64,000 nucleotides of DNA from Diphasiastrum complanatum (taxonomy: Eukaryota > Streptophyta > Lycopodiopsida > Lycopodiales > Lycopodiaceae), in assembly GCA_029204225.1 (NCBI GenBank), contig CM055107.1, positions 14,812,900 through 14,876,899 of the forward strand, read 5' to 3'. The notes beneath the pieces were generated by a model. It saw nothing but the letters and a program-made list of their open reading frames with translations, was not told the origin of the DNA and did no database searches. Of this stretch, positions 47,950 to 59,740 are shown one piece after another. Position 1 is the first letter of the stretch. The number at the start of each line of letters is the position of its first letter. The translations under genes and the position numbers were made by a program.

Positions 47950-48411
47950 CGAGCAAGTCAATAATCAGCTATCGACGTGAAGGTACAAACTGTCACACTC
48001 AGTCATCAAAGAACATTACGGAGAAGTAGTTAACTTATTGTTTAGCTTAATTCTTTCTTGTAATGATTAATTGAACTATCTTGTAATCTCACCTGATAAG
48101 ATATAAGTATAATTTAGAAACTAGAAAGTGAAATATCTCTCGATAGATATACAGAGAGAATTGTAAGAGGAGCATCAGGCCACCAACGAGCGAGACACTA
48201 TCGACTCACTCTGCAACAAAGCAAAAATACATTGTGTTACATCTATTTGATTAATTGATTGCCACAAAGTCGGTGATTGATAGTCGTGTATCTAGGGCCT
48301 GCATTTCGTGCATAGGGTAGCGCACTTTCGCACATTCGATAGGCGCACACCGCACTCGAACCAAACACGAAACGGATTCAGATAAAATTATTTCAGACAT
48401 GGTATCAAAGC
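47950..48411 (+). mobile_element. Copia 5' LTR (end) and primer site
   Basis: The LTR ends TTTCAGACA at 48399, directly followed by TGGTATCAAAGC (48400-48411), a tRNA-Met primer site variant. The 5' limit of the LTR is not defined and 47950 is nominal. Confidence 0.55.
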
Positions 48412-48429
48412 GGATTCATTAGATACAAT

Positions 48430-48560
48430 ATGGCTACTACGATGCAAACCAGGATTGCAATCAATCTCAACGGTGCAAATTATCGAGTATGGATGTTCAA
48501 GAACAAAGATCCTAGTCATGAACCAAAGGAAAGGCTACTAAACCTAAAGGTATTGCATTT
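48430..48560 (+). pseudogene. Copia gag N-terminal fragment
   Basis: The frame starts at an ATG 18 bases after the primer site and reads IAINLNGANYRVWMFKNKD, the conserved first block of Copia gag (LNGxNYxxW). Homology is lost after about residue 40, and the following 900 bp hold no clear gag. It is truncated or badly decayed. Confidence 0.65.
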
Positions 48561-49247
48561 TTTTAGTTTTTTTACATTTCGAAACCTCATCCTTTTTTGT
48601 ACTTTTTGTCCTTTTTAAAATTTCACTTGAATCATTTCATGCACTTTACAATAACGAAAATCTGATTATTGGAAGTCGAGACTGGAGATATTGTTTGGTA
48701 TTGTCAGTTTTGCACTTTTTTGTGTTATTTTTTGGAATCTTTTGGATCATTGATCTTCCTACATTAAAGTCACTTCTATTGCAATTACAACTCATCAATA
48801 TGACAACTAGACCTAAGGGAGATAACAATTCCATCTTTTTACAGTTTTTGTTGCTTCCTATTTTTCAAGATATTGCTTGTATTGTCTATCTACTTCAGTA
48901 GGAGACTTTTACAACAATCTCTCATATGCGATCCTTTTTTATTCAAAGCTTGTTATTTACAATGATTCATCTGATGGGAATGAGATCAAGAATTGATTTG
49001 CTGCACTTGAGTCAGAGTTTATGAGGCATCCAACACCTCATGAGTACAGGATTTACTTTTCTATCTTTGGTTAGAGGGAAAAACCTAGATCTTGGTATTG
49101 GCCAGGCGTACGAGATTTTCTTTCATGCTTGCTTGGATGACTCTTTCAAAAGGCAACATGGCCACTATGACTGTTCATTAGGCGGATGGGACAAAGATTA
49201 ATTTGAAAGTGGTGAGAGCTCAGGAAAATCATCATAGGCGGCACAGA

Positions 49248-49440
49248 ATTTCATTTGGATGTGCCAGAGAATCTGAATATATGTCATCAGCCGCCATAAT
49301 TTCCAGCTGGAAAGAAGGTTCAGTTGGATGCGGTAGAGGGTCAAAATATGTTATGAGCCATAGGATATTCCATATGGGACAGAGGTTCATTCGGACGAGG
49401 TAGAGGATCATGATATATGTCACAAGTCTTAGGATACTAG
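49248..49440. repeat. diverged 65-70 bp tandem repeat, three units
   Basis: Three units contain GGTTCATTYGGAYGNGGTAGAG, then ATATGTYATSAGCC, then an AGGATA-like end. Confidence 0.5.
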
Positions 49441-49494
49441 AGATGAGATATTGGCACAAGTTCTTCTAGATATAGCGGAGATTTGTGGCTTATG

Positions 49495-51860
49495 TCATGT
49501 AGCAGAGGGATGTATAGAGGGACAATCAGATATTTCAAATGAGGTGCAGGCTAATCTAGACAATTCGCATCCTCGACTCGCATAGTAGATGGGATGATCC
49601 TTCTTCTGGTCGTCCTTCTGGCTCAGACAGACGCCAATAGCAAATGCAGAAACATCAACATAACTATAAAATAAAATAGTCCAGTTGGGTGGTGTCAGAA
49701 TAGGAGCATTGATCAACCTTTGCTTAAGTTCTTCAAATGCTTTTTGCTGTTCATTTGTCCACAAGTATTCCACTTGTTTCTTCAGTAGATGTGTAAGAGA
49801 GGCAGCAATAGAAGCATGATTTTGAATAAATCTCCGATAATAGCTGACATGTCCTAAGAAAGCTCTTAGTTCATGTAAATTGGTTGGTATATGGAGATTC
49901 TTTATAAGCTCAACTTTATCTTTGTCGACTTCTATTCCTCTGTTAGATATCTTGTGTCCGAGTAATATTCCTTCTTTCATACCGAAAAAGCATTTCTTTG
50001 GATGAAGGGATAAACAAGTATCTCGACATCGTTGCAATGTTAATTTCAGCTTGTGTAGGTGTGTCTCGATATCACTATATACACAGAAATCATCAATAAA
50101 TATTTCCAGAAAGGTTCTTAGAAAGGCAGCGAAAATTAACATCATGATTCACTGAAAAGTCGTTGGTGCGTTACAAAGACCAAAAGGCATTTTGTTGTAG
50201 GCATAAGTGCCCCAATCCGTAGTGAATGTGGTCTTTGAACGATCTTCCTTTGCACTCCAACTTGATTATAACCAAAAAAACCGTCACAAAAATTGTAACG
50301 CCCTTGACCAACAACCTGATCTAAGATAAAATCAGTGAAAGGCAGAGGATGATGATCCTTCCTTGTGGCAGCATTGAGTTTGCGAAAATCCTGGCATATT
50401 CGTATTTTGCCAGTCTTCTTCTTTGGGACGACAACAATGGGTGAACTCTATTCACTGCTTAAGACATGATAGATAATACATGCCTTAAGGTGCTTGTTGA
50501 GTTTGCCCTTAACCATGAGAGAGTACTTGGGATTGAGACGATACTGTCTCTGTCATACGAGTACAACGTCTTCCTTAAGATCAATATGGTGCTCTCCGAA
50601 TTCTGTAGGTATACCTTTCAAATCATCGAGTGACCAGGTGAAAACATCTTGATACTCCTTCAATAATTCAGTGAATTCTATTAACCCCAATTCTCAAAGT
50701 GACTTTGCAACATGCACAAATCTGCCAGGTGCAAGTTCAATTAGTTCAGTAGAATCTGGAAATATGGTACCTTCTGTCATACTGGCCTTGGTATGGCCAT
50801 GAATTTCGCGCATGGTTGACTCAATAGATGTATTCTTGTTGTCAACCTGATTCTTGTTACCAAATTTGTGTTCAGATTCGTCACTCGAATCATCACACTC
50901 TTTCGAGTTCGTGTCTGCAACTTCAATTTCTTCATACGAAACATCTGCTTCAGCGTTACAGGCATCAAAGAATTCTTCTTCGTCAGCATTCTCATACATT
51001 CAAAGTGCTACACTTTGATGTCAGATGCATTGGCAAAATATTTAAGGCATAAGAAGATTCTTCTGAGGTAAAACTGGTGTCAGACAAAGGAGTTTCACCT
51101 TCATATTTGTCACGACTCCAGGTGATTATTTGCACTTCTGGCTTACCTCGATTATTGGTCTCACCAGTCTGGAATCTCAACTCTTTGGATTTCCAATGAA
51201 CACTTGCGTTTGATTGATAAAGCTGGGGCCGTCCAATTAGCACAAAATAAGATGACAAACCGAGTGGTTTGATAACTATGAAATTCATTGTGAATGGCTT
51301 GGCTTGAATGTAAACAATGACATCCTTCAGTTCTCCAACAGGTTTTTGTTGCGTCGAATCAGCTAACTTGATGTTTCGCTATGTCGGTTGAATGTCAGTT
51401 AGCCCCAAAGCATGAGTTGTGTCTTCTGTTATTATGTTTACGCTGGAACCAGAATCAATTGGCACTTTTTCGATCAGGCATCTCACAATGGTAACAAAAA
51501 TTTTAGGTGCACCGAGATCACCTAAATCAATAGACAAAACACCAACATCTGGCTTAGGGGCAGAAAGACCTTTGAGTTGCTTTATGTAATAAGTGTTATC
51601 TGCCAAAAGCTGTTCAAAAGTGATGTTCAGACAAAGAGATCCAATATCAGTCACGATGTCATAGTCCTTCGTCTTCGATTTCGAGATTGGCTTGTCAATA
51701 ACAACACTAGAAAATTTAGTCTTCGTGATTTCTTAGTCCCCTTCCTCGAAAGTGACCACCTTCTCTTCAGCAGCTGATTGAGTTTTGTGTTGATAATTTC
51801 CTTTGCTTCTACTGAGATATTTTTTTGCAAATAACTTTGCAGCATCGTGTATTTGATCAA
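49495..51860 (-). pseudogene. Ty3/Gypsy protease-reverse transcriptase-RNase H relic
   Basis: Minus-strand blocks in order: protease VPIDSGSSVNIITED (about 51470); LIGRPQLYQSNASVHWKSKE (about 51220); an acidic linker; reverse transcriptase SPIVVVPKKKTGKIRICQDF (about 50430); YNKMPFGLCNAPTTFQ followed by a stop; FLEIFIDDFCVYSD, with the catalytic IDD (about 50100); GHKISNRGIEVDKDKVELIK; and the start of RNase H FYSYVDVSAFAIG. Several stops and frame changes occur and it stops near 49495, so integrase is lost. The order and the IDSGSS protease fit plant Ty3/Gypsy. A plausible LTR of the same orientation lies at 52.0-52.5 kb. Confidence 0.8.
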
Positions 51861-51999
51861 ATCTATGTGCCTAATGTGGAGTTGAATGCCAAATTAGCTC
51901 GTTTTGGTAACTAGTCTTGATTCTAGGTTGCATTGTTCTAAAACCAACTTTATTTTCAATAAATAGTGATGCTCCAACTCAAGGATCGGGTCCTGCAAT

Positions 52000-52528
52000 C
52001 AAACCCTCACGTCCTACAAATAGTGCTGCAGTAGTGGTGAGTGAGGACTATAAAGACCCCAAAGGGATAACTCCTAAGATGAGGATAGGAGAACACAATA
52101 AGAGAGACTATGGAGCCAAACCGCCCAACCAAACCTAGATCAAAACTGGATCTAGCCCCCAAGCCATGCCATGTGAAAGCTAGAGGAGAAGAGAGCTCCT
52201 GGTGACCTGAACCCAATATGTCGACGGGAGAATCCCCACCTCATTATATAGAGAGTAGAGTCCTGTGCATGAAACCATGCAGTCTCCAAGCAGGTCAACT
52301 ATAAATAGATCACATCTCTTCATGTAGTCCTCCTGCCTATATCCGACACACAGACATGCAATGTTGTAAATGTCTCAATTAGAGTGTCTAGGTCCTCTCA
52401 AGGTAATTAGTCACAAATAGGCCTTGGCATGGAATTAAATCTGGGTGTGACCAATAATCTTGAGTACTGGAGGGCCGGTCTACCATATTAGGACTATTCC
52501 AGGTCCTTAACCGAATATGGCCATAACA
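52000..52528 (-). repeat. Gypsy-like LTR, minus orientation
   Basis: On the minus strand it begins TGTTATGGCCATATTCGG at 52528 and has a CTATATAATG TATA-like box near 52245. TTTAAGGGAGGAAGAA, a polypurine tract, sits directly upstream (52544-52529). The inner end is not defined. Confidence 0.5.
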
Positions 52529-53677
52529 TTCTTCCCTCCTTAAACTGCTTCTATTCTTAGAAGCTCCTCAAGACATGAAAGAAGTACATGAACAGTTCCT
52601 TTAACTTACAATATTAACCGAGGAAAACATTAGCCTTAGTCTGACTTTTTTCAAACTTAAGTCGTACTCCAGAACAGAGATTAACTATTGAAAATAGGTT
52701 TATCTCTGAGTACTTGAAGATTATATGGAAATGTGAAAATTCTTAAGATAATCAGTAATTCTTGATCAATTGGATGAGTCAAGGATTTAGATATGTTATT
52801 TGAACTCTAAATTGCTTTACTCTCATACATACTTGAGATTGTATGGATCTCACAGGCATTTTCTTTAAGTAATTGCTTACTTATGAGGAATTTGCTTACC
52901 TTACAGATTGTAGTTTATAAGTGCTTGTGTACAAAGTTCAGTATATATCACCAGTTTTGTAGGAGACAGATAAATCTATTAAGATTTTGATAGATGCTGA
53001 TTTCTTGCATATGATGCTAGAAATGGGGCTGTTAATTCATTAGAGTAACTACAGTACTCTGGTTTGAGTTATGATCGTCTGAGACTTGATGGATCTCCTA
53101 GAGATTTTAGATGACTGAATTGTGGTATTTTAGAATATTTGGATATTCTAAGAATATCTGTACCAAGAAGTATTATTTCCTACATGAAATTGACATGGAA
53201 TTTCTTTAGCTTTTGGATTTGATTTCTGAAGTAAAGTAAAATCACCCAGTATTTCGTGTAATTGGGATTGCACGAAGGTGATGAATATTTATTTTGGATA
53301 AGATCTACCCATTTGGAGGATTTATAGTTTAGTGTATCTTTCGGAATTTGAATTAGTATTCATGAGTAGGGGCAAGCAATTTAAGAATGTTGCGTCTCTG
53401 AGTACTTATTCAAATGGAAAGATCAGACTAAAAATAAAGGTTCATGGGTAAGATTTGAAAGATTAAGGAATAGTTTCATGTTTTCTTTTTCCCGTTCTGA
53501 GGACAGAACCTGTTTTAAGGGAGGAAGAATGTTACAGCCATATTCGGTTAAGGACCTGGAATAGTCCTAATATGGTAGACCGGCCCTCCAGTATTCGAGA
53601 TTATTGGTCACGCCTAGATTTTATTCCAAGTCAAGGCCTGTTGGTGACTAATAACCTTGAGAGGACCCAGACACTCT
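52381..53677. repeat. 165-bp inverted repeat, arms about 1 kb apart
   Basis: The arms 52381-52545 and 53512-53677 are reverse complements with few differences. Each contains polypurine tract plus LTR start (AAGGGAGGAAGAATGTTA). The 0.97-kb middle has no recognisable gene. Confidence 0.85.
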
Positions 53678-53732
53678 AATTGAGTACTGGAGGGCCGGTA
53701 TTCCAGGTCCTTAACCGAATATGGCCATAACA
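53530..53732. repeat. LTR start fragment fused to its own inverted copy
   Basis: 53530 starts TGTTACAGCCATATTCGG. By 53679-53732 the sequence runs in reverse and ends CGAATATGGCCATAACA, missing about 17 bases (CTACCATATTAGGACTA) relative to the other copies. Confidence 0.75.
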
Positions 53733-53733
53733 A

Positions 53734-53847
53734 GGACAATCCGAACACATCATACGAATGTATGTAGCACAATTGGACCATTATAAGCATCACATTATCA
53801 TGGTCCGATTGTGCTACATACATTCACATGACTTGTTCGGACTGTCC
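53734..53847. repeat. 114-bp foldback hairpin
   Basis: GGACAATCCGAACACATCAT pairs with a right arm ending TGTTCGGACTGTCC. The arms are about 48 bp with a few mismatches (ATGTATGTAGCACAATTGGA pairs with TCCGATTGTGCTACATACAT) around a short loop. Confidence 0.85.
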
Positions 53848-54120
53848 CCACTCACCACTATTGTAACACTGTTTGCAGGATGTGAGGGTTTGTTTTCTGC
53901 CGAATTCTTCTTATTAAAGTCCTTCATGTTGGGTACTTTCTTAGAACAATGCAACCCAGTCTAATCATTTGCTAATTTGGCCTCTCAATTATTTTCTATT
54001 CATGTTCTATTTCTCGTATCATTCATTCACTCCTAGTCCTATTTCAATTCCTATTCATCAACAATTATTCTTTTTCATCATTCATCCCAAGTTCATCGAT
54101 CCAATTTGTCCTGACTTCGG

Positions 54121-54830
54121 AAAAAGGTCCAAATCTTGTAGTGAATATGATGCCCATCAAAGCCTAGAATGCAGTATGGGCTTGTTGACCTCTTGTAGTC
54201 TGAGATGGGTCGTAATGGGTAGGGGTCAGCAAGCCCATACTGCATTCTAGACTTTGATGGGCATCGACGTAAGACATAAGTGAAGAACATGTACAATGAC
54301 CTCAATCCAATGTAGAATTAAGTGTTTAAATTTCTTGTTTTCGGTCCTTTTAGAAATTCATGTCTATAGTGAGAGAAGGAATGAAAACAAGGACAATTAT
54401 TTGGGTCGGGTAAGGATCCATGGCAGCTTCTTTGTCAAGTGTGGCGATGAGGCTATAGTATTGTATCCTCTATAAAAGCCCATTTGTTCTCCCATGTGAG
54501 AACAAATGACCCTTTTATATAGGATACGATACTATAGCCTCATCTCCACACTTGAGGCTAAGAAGCTGTCGTGGATCCTTACCCTACCCAAAAATTATGC
54601 TTGTTTTCATTCCTTCTCTCAATATACCGATGAATGTCCAGGGATCGGAAACAAGAAATTCAAACACCTCATTCCACATTGGATTGAGGTCATTCCTATT
54701 TGCTCTTCACTTTTGTCTTACGTCGATGCCCATCAAAGTCTAGAATGCATTATGGGCTTGCTGACCCCTACCCAGACTTCATTCTAGACTTTGATGGGCA
54801 TCATATTCACTACAAGATTTGGACCTTTTT
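54121..54830. mobile_element. 710-bp foldback element, near full-length palindrome with nested palindromes
   Basis: The outer arms begin AAAAAGGTCCAAATCTTGTA and end in its complement; symmetry continues to a centre near 54490 (TTTGTTCTC...GAGAACAAA). Each arm holds a smaller inverted repeat of GATGCCCATCAAAG and CTAGAATGCAGTATGGGCTT, so a single strand could fold as a cloverleaf. The right inner palindrome is shorter by a deletion. There is no coding region. MITE or foldback transposon is the likely class; a target duplication was not identified. Confidence 0.8.
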
Positions 54831-55689
54831 ATGAGTTAGGTTTGGATTTAGGGTTTGGACTTATGATTAAAATTAAGTCTATATCTAATTTGGATTAAGT
54901 CTATCATAGTCCAACATCGTTCACATTCTCACTCATCAAAAATCATCACTCAACCAACTGAATTCAACCCTAAGGAAAATGATTGAAAAGGATGCTCCTA
55001 CTTTGAACTGAATAAATCTAAGTGGTTGCAAGTTATTCACTTAAATCCAAACAAGTGTCATCAATTGATAGAGGAATATCTAGAGTATTCTAGATCTTCC
55101 TCTGTCAAGCGTTGACACATGTCTAAATTTAAATGAACCATAGGCGGTTAACCACTAAGATTTATTAAGTTCAAAGTAGCAGCATCCTTTTTCAATCCTA
55201 GATATAGACACACACATATAGCATCATGAAAGAGGGAGAGAGACCAAATCTATAAACTACTTAATTGATTACAACAAACTAGTAAATCTTTATAAGCAAA
55301 AATTTAATTCTATGAACTGGAAAAGGCTAATCATAAGCAATATCATATTGATCAACTAGGATAGCTACAATTCTTAAATGAAGATGACAATCTCGATCAA
55401 GATGATCTAATTCACCCTCATACCCACGTCAATACACATCTAGGTTTGGTTTTGCATCTAGGTTTAGGTTTACATCTTTCATTAAACATCATGTCAATAC
55501 ACATTCAACACAATCTAGTTGTATGAAACCTAAATTAATAGCATCATACTTAAAGCATCATCAAGTACCACGAAACATTAAGCTTTGAGAACAATTGCGT
55601 GAAACATAATTTAACACTTTCACACACACATGAGAGAAACAAAAAGAGAACATTATAGAGTGCTAACAACCCGAACCATACGGTTATAG
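54831..55689. other. AT-rich region without a supported gene
   Basis: Simple AT-rich sequence with phrases such as TCTAGGTTTRGGTTT. No domain or repeat that I can define. Confidence 0.35.
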
Positions 55690-57830
55690 TGCAATTTCTA
55701 CAACCTACTATCTGCAAAATTATTCCAGCATGAAGGCGGTCGACTCCAAGACACCCTTTGAAGCCTACTACGGCTACAAACCAAGTCTGAAACACTTACG
55801 TGTATTTGGATGTCTCTGCTATACTCAAATATCATCTGATCTGAGAAAGAAGTTAGACCCAATAAGTTGTAAGTATATCTTTATCATCTATTCAATGTCA
55901 CATAAGACATATCGTATCTATGATATTGATACAGGTCAGATATCAATCAGTCGGGACGTTGTCTTTCTTGAAGACAAATTCCACAATTTCAAGCAAAAGC
56001 AGCCAATCCAAGAGTTTTCATAGCAGCTCCATTCTCCATCGATACGCATTGACCTACGAATGTTCAAATGCAGGAGTTTGTCCCAACAGCTCCATTTACC
56101 ATCGATGGGCCTAGACCCACGACTATTCAACCACAGGCTGAAGCTATCCCAGTCATTTACCCAAGAGAAACATCCACTCAAGCACCAGCAGTTCGAAGGT
56201 CTGCAAGAAAACAACAACAACCTAATCGTTTTGTCCCTCAGGTGTTCATTAGTCATGATGAACCTGCCACTATTGCAGAAGCACTATCAATGCCTAATGC
56301 AGACAAATGGAAAACCGCCATGGATGCTGAGTACCATTCCTTGATAAATAACAAGACCTAGATTCTTGTTAATCCTCCTGCAAGTATAAAACCTATTGAC
56401 TCTAAATGGATCTTCAAGCTAAAGCTTAAGCCAGATGGATCAATATCCAAATGAAAAGCTCATTTAGTGGTTAAAGGATTTGAGCAAGTTTATGGAATAG
56501 ATTACACTGACACCTTTAGTCCAGTGGTAACGCATCAATCTACCTTGCTGGCTATAGCTGTTGTAGAGGATCTAGACATTCACCAAATGGACGTCCAGAC
56601 AACATTCCTTCACAGATACATATAAGAAGTCATATTCATTTATCAACTAGAAGGTTACATCCTTCAAGCATTTGGTATATAAATTTCATAAGGCATTATA
56701 TGGTCTTAAGCAAGCTCCCAAGGCCTGGTATGATAGAATAAATCACTTCTTGTTGCAGCGTAACTTCACTTCTTGCTTCGCAGACTGTAATGTATATCTC
56801 AAACAAAAAGGGTCAAGCTATGTTATAATAGCATTATACGTTGATGATTCCTTAATTATCAGCAATTCAAATCAATTATTACAGGAAACCAAATCTCTAC
56901 TTTTATCATAATTTGAGATGACTGATTTAGGCCCAGTCCATTACCTACTCGATATGGAGATTCATAGATATCGCATAGGCAAAAGGATTACTATAAGCCA
57001 AGAGTCCTATTTAAACAATGTACTTTGCAGATATGGCATGGACGACTACAAGTCCATAGACACACATATGGATCCAGGATCTAAGTTGTCCAAAGACATG
57101 TGCCAAAGAACTCAAGCAGATCAGCAAGAAATGTGCAGGTATCCTTATCAGTCCATCATAGAATCTATAATGTATTCTATGGTCTGCACACGACTTGATC
57201 TAGCATATGCAGTATGCACACGGTCTCAATACATGTCCAATCTAGGCTTACAACACTGGAAAGCTCTGCAAAGAATTTTGAGGTACATTCAAGCTTCAAA
57301 GCATCATGCTTTGAGCTACAATGGTAATACAAAAGCTGCACTCACACTGATCATTTATTCAGATTCAGACTGGGCAGGAGACGTGGATATCAAAAAATCC
57401 ACATCAAGTTTTATCTGTTTCCTTGCAAGAGGACTTATTCATGGAACAGCAGAAAGCATAAATGCATTTCGTTGTCTTCCACAAATTTCAAATATGTTGC
57501 AACTACATCAGTAGTAAAGGAGATAATTTGGCTAAGAAGGCTACTGCAAGATCTACAATTCCCATAAATCAATCCAACAATACTCCAATGCGACAATCAG
57601 AGTTGCATAGCTCTATCTCTGAATCCACATACTCATGCTAGAACTAAACACATAGAAGTTCAGTTCCATTTTCTTAGAGAGAAAGTTCAGAATAAAGATG
57701 TTGTACTAAGTTATTGTCATACAGACAGTATGTTGGCTGATATTTTGACAAAGCCATTGTCTAGAGATAAACATTATACATTAGTAGATATGATAAATCT
57801 CAATTGTAGTTCAGATTCATAGCAGTAAGC
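55690..57830 (+). pseudogene. Copia integrase C-terminus, reverse transcriptase and RNase H, decayed
   Basis: The order is integrase end (KTPFEAYYGYKPSLKHLRVF, GCLCY), linker, then reverse transcriptase blocks: KWKTAMDAEYHSLINNKT, SKWIFKLK, the degenerate MDVQTTFLH, KALYGLKQAPKAWYDRI and IIALYVDDSLI with the catalytic YVDD. RNase H follows with YSDSDWAGDVDIKKSTS, DNQSCIAL, TKHIEVQFHFLREK and ADILTKPLSRDKH. Stops occur at about eight places and a frameshift lies in RNase H (about 57420). Gag, protease and most of integrase are missing. Confidence 0.85.
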
Positions 57831-57841
57831 GTAAGGGGGAG
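57828..57841 (+). promoter_or_regulatory. polypurine tract of the Copia relic
   Basis: GTAAGCGTAAGGGGGAG immediately precedes the LTR start TGTTGGAG at 57842. Confidence 0.75.
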
Positions 57842-58453
57842 TGTTGGAGTTTAATCTTACTCCTACTCTTCCTAATTGCCCTCCTTCCCTCTCTCAATTT
57901 TACTCTCTCAAAAGAAACCTACAGAAAATGAATTGTTTTTCAACAGTCTGCATTTGATCTAATTGTTGCTACAGTCTGCATTTTTACTCACGTTTTTCCA
58001 CAGGCAAAAAACTCAACACCCGACACTATCGCCATTTTACCTTCAACTAAGTGTTTTGCGACATTGATGCTAAATTGGTTTTTACGCCATTTAGGCACTT
58101 CCAGAAATGCGACACTATTTTGCGAAACATGCGACACTGCATTTTTTCTCGCATTTTCTGATAGGTGACAATTGGGAAAAAGCGACACTGCATTTTTACA
58201 TGCAGTTTATGACAAGCGACACTTTGCAAAAGGCGACACTGCATGTTTACATGCAATTTATGACAGACGACACTTTTCCAAAAAGCGACATTGCATTTTT
58301 ACATGCAGTTTCTGACATGCGACAAAAAGTGAAAAACTCGACACTATAGTTTTACACGGGTTTGTACATAGGCGAAAAACCCGACACTACAATTTTACAC
58401 GGGATTCTAAACAAGCGAAAAATCCGACACTCTGCAGAAATACACAGGATTCC
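57842..58453 (+). repeat. 3' LTR of the Copia relic, left part
   Basis: It starts TGTTGGAGTTTAATC after the polypurine tract. From about 57990 it consists of a diverged repeat (see next entry) and is then interrupted at 58454 by a family B element flanked by ATTCC duplications. The LTR presumably resumes at 63713. Confidence 0.65.
57990..58453. repeat. 50-55 bp minisatellite inside the Copia LTR
   Basis: Units of GCGACACTGCATTTTTACAT, GCAGTTTATGACAAGCGACA and CTTTTCCAAAAA type recur about eight times, changing near the end to CCGACACTACAATTTTACAC. Part of the array reads open on both strands, but this is a by-product of the repeat. Confidence 0.8.
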
Positions 58454-59373
58454 TGTTGCGCCGGCGCCTCAAAGGGCGCTGGGACTTGAGCGGTTTCCCC
58501 AACACGCGCTTAAGTCTAACATTCATCCATCATGCACTTACGTAAACGCCAACTCAGAATCGTAACAAGCTTAACCATTCAGACTTAAGAAAACTGGAAT
58601 CCCAACCAACCCGAAAGCCAACTCAGAATCCGTCCCCAAAAGGTAACCAAAGGCAAAGACAGGCCACACATGAAACCCAAGGCATAGTGGTCGCCAAACT
58701 GACCAATTGGCATAGCGGCAAGCCCCATGTCGATGACAGGGACCCTTAGGCGCCAGCGACGCAAAAAGGTTGTAGTAAGGGTCCTTCCACTTGGACCAGT
58801 CCCGGAGGCGAAACCGAAATGGTAATCATCCCCAAGGATCAACTTTATTAGATTTGGAAGAGGTTACATTCATACATAGACTGACCGGTCTCGGGGCCAC
58901 CAACACGTGCTGGGCATTGTGCCTGGCTCGTGCTGGTAGGGGGAGCTGAGACCTGGCGACTGGATTCCTGGCGCTGGTTGAGCTGCCCAAGTTTCTGTCT
59001 GCCGGACTCCCCCTATAGTTCTGCTGTGATTCGGCGCACCCCCTCTGGTTTGAAACATAGTGCTTTCTGGTAAAGCACGCTTTTTAGGACTTAGTTTTTA
59101 TTTTGCTGATTAAGCCTGGCAAGCCTGGCAGAATCAGTCTGGCTCCCGGACATGGGTCCCGGGAGCCGTCCCGGCGGCCGAATCAACCTGCTTTCCTGAC
59201 TAGGCCATGACTCGAGCTCCAGAGCTAGCTCATGACTTTGTGACTACTTGACTGGCTCACCACAGGTCGGAGGCTCAGTCCTTGACATTCTAACTTGCTC
59301 TGGGACCTTAGGGAGTGTCACCCCTTTGAGTCTTACAGGGCACGCTGGGTGCACCCAAGTCAGCTTTACAACA
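58454..59373 (-). repeat. 3' LTR of the intact family B element
   Basis: 920 bp. On the plus strand it runs TGTTGCGCCGGCG to CAGCTTTACAACA. No difference from the other LTR was seen. It contains GTGCTTT-CTGGT-AAAGCAC near 59070. Confidence 0.95.
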
Positions 59374-59384
59374 TCCTCCCCTCG
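59374..59384 (-). promoter_or_regulatory. polypurine tract, family B
   Basis: The minus strand reads CGAGGGGAGGA immediately before the 3' LTR start TGTTGTAAAG. It is the expected plus-strand primer. Confidence 0.85.
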
Positions 59385-59740
59385 TTTGAGAAAGCTGATG
59401 TCCTCATCAGGGCCAAACTAGAACCTAAGACTCATGGCACGGGCTTAATTCACCGGCCAGACTTTAGTCACATATACAAGGGCACGGGCTTGATTCACCG
59501 GCCAAAGGAAACCAACTGTAAAGCAGAGTAATGATATTGTGTTTTACATCCAGCACAGGAAAAGTGTGGATCTAGTTCACTTACGTAAAACCTGTGTGAA
59601 GCTGCTGCACTTAGACATCAAACTGAAGCTCACTCCTCAATGAGAAATGCGGCTTACTTTATTAGCATGAAAGAAAAAGGTACTCACGGCTCCCTTAAGC
59701 CTCAGATATGTCGTTGTCGTCGCACATCTGGATGAGTCCC

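Noticed and set aside
49495-51860. Endogenous pararetrovirus (caulimovirid) origin for the minus-strand pol
   Set aside because: Protease and reverse transcriptase motifs (IDSGSSVNI, FIDDFCVYSD) and nearby LTR/polypurine signals fit Ty3/Gypsy. No movement-protein-like region was seen.
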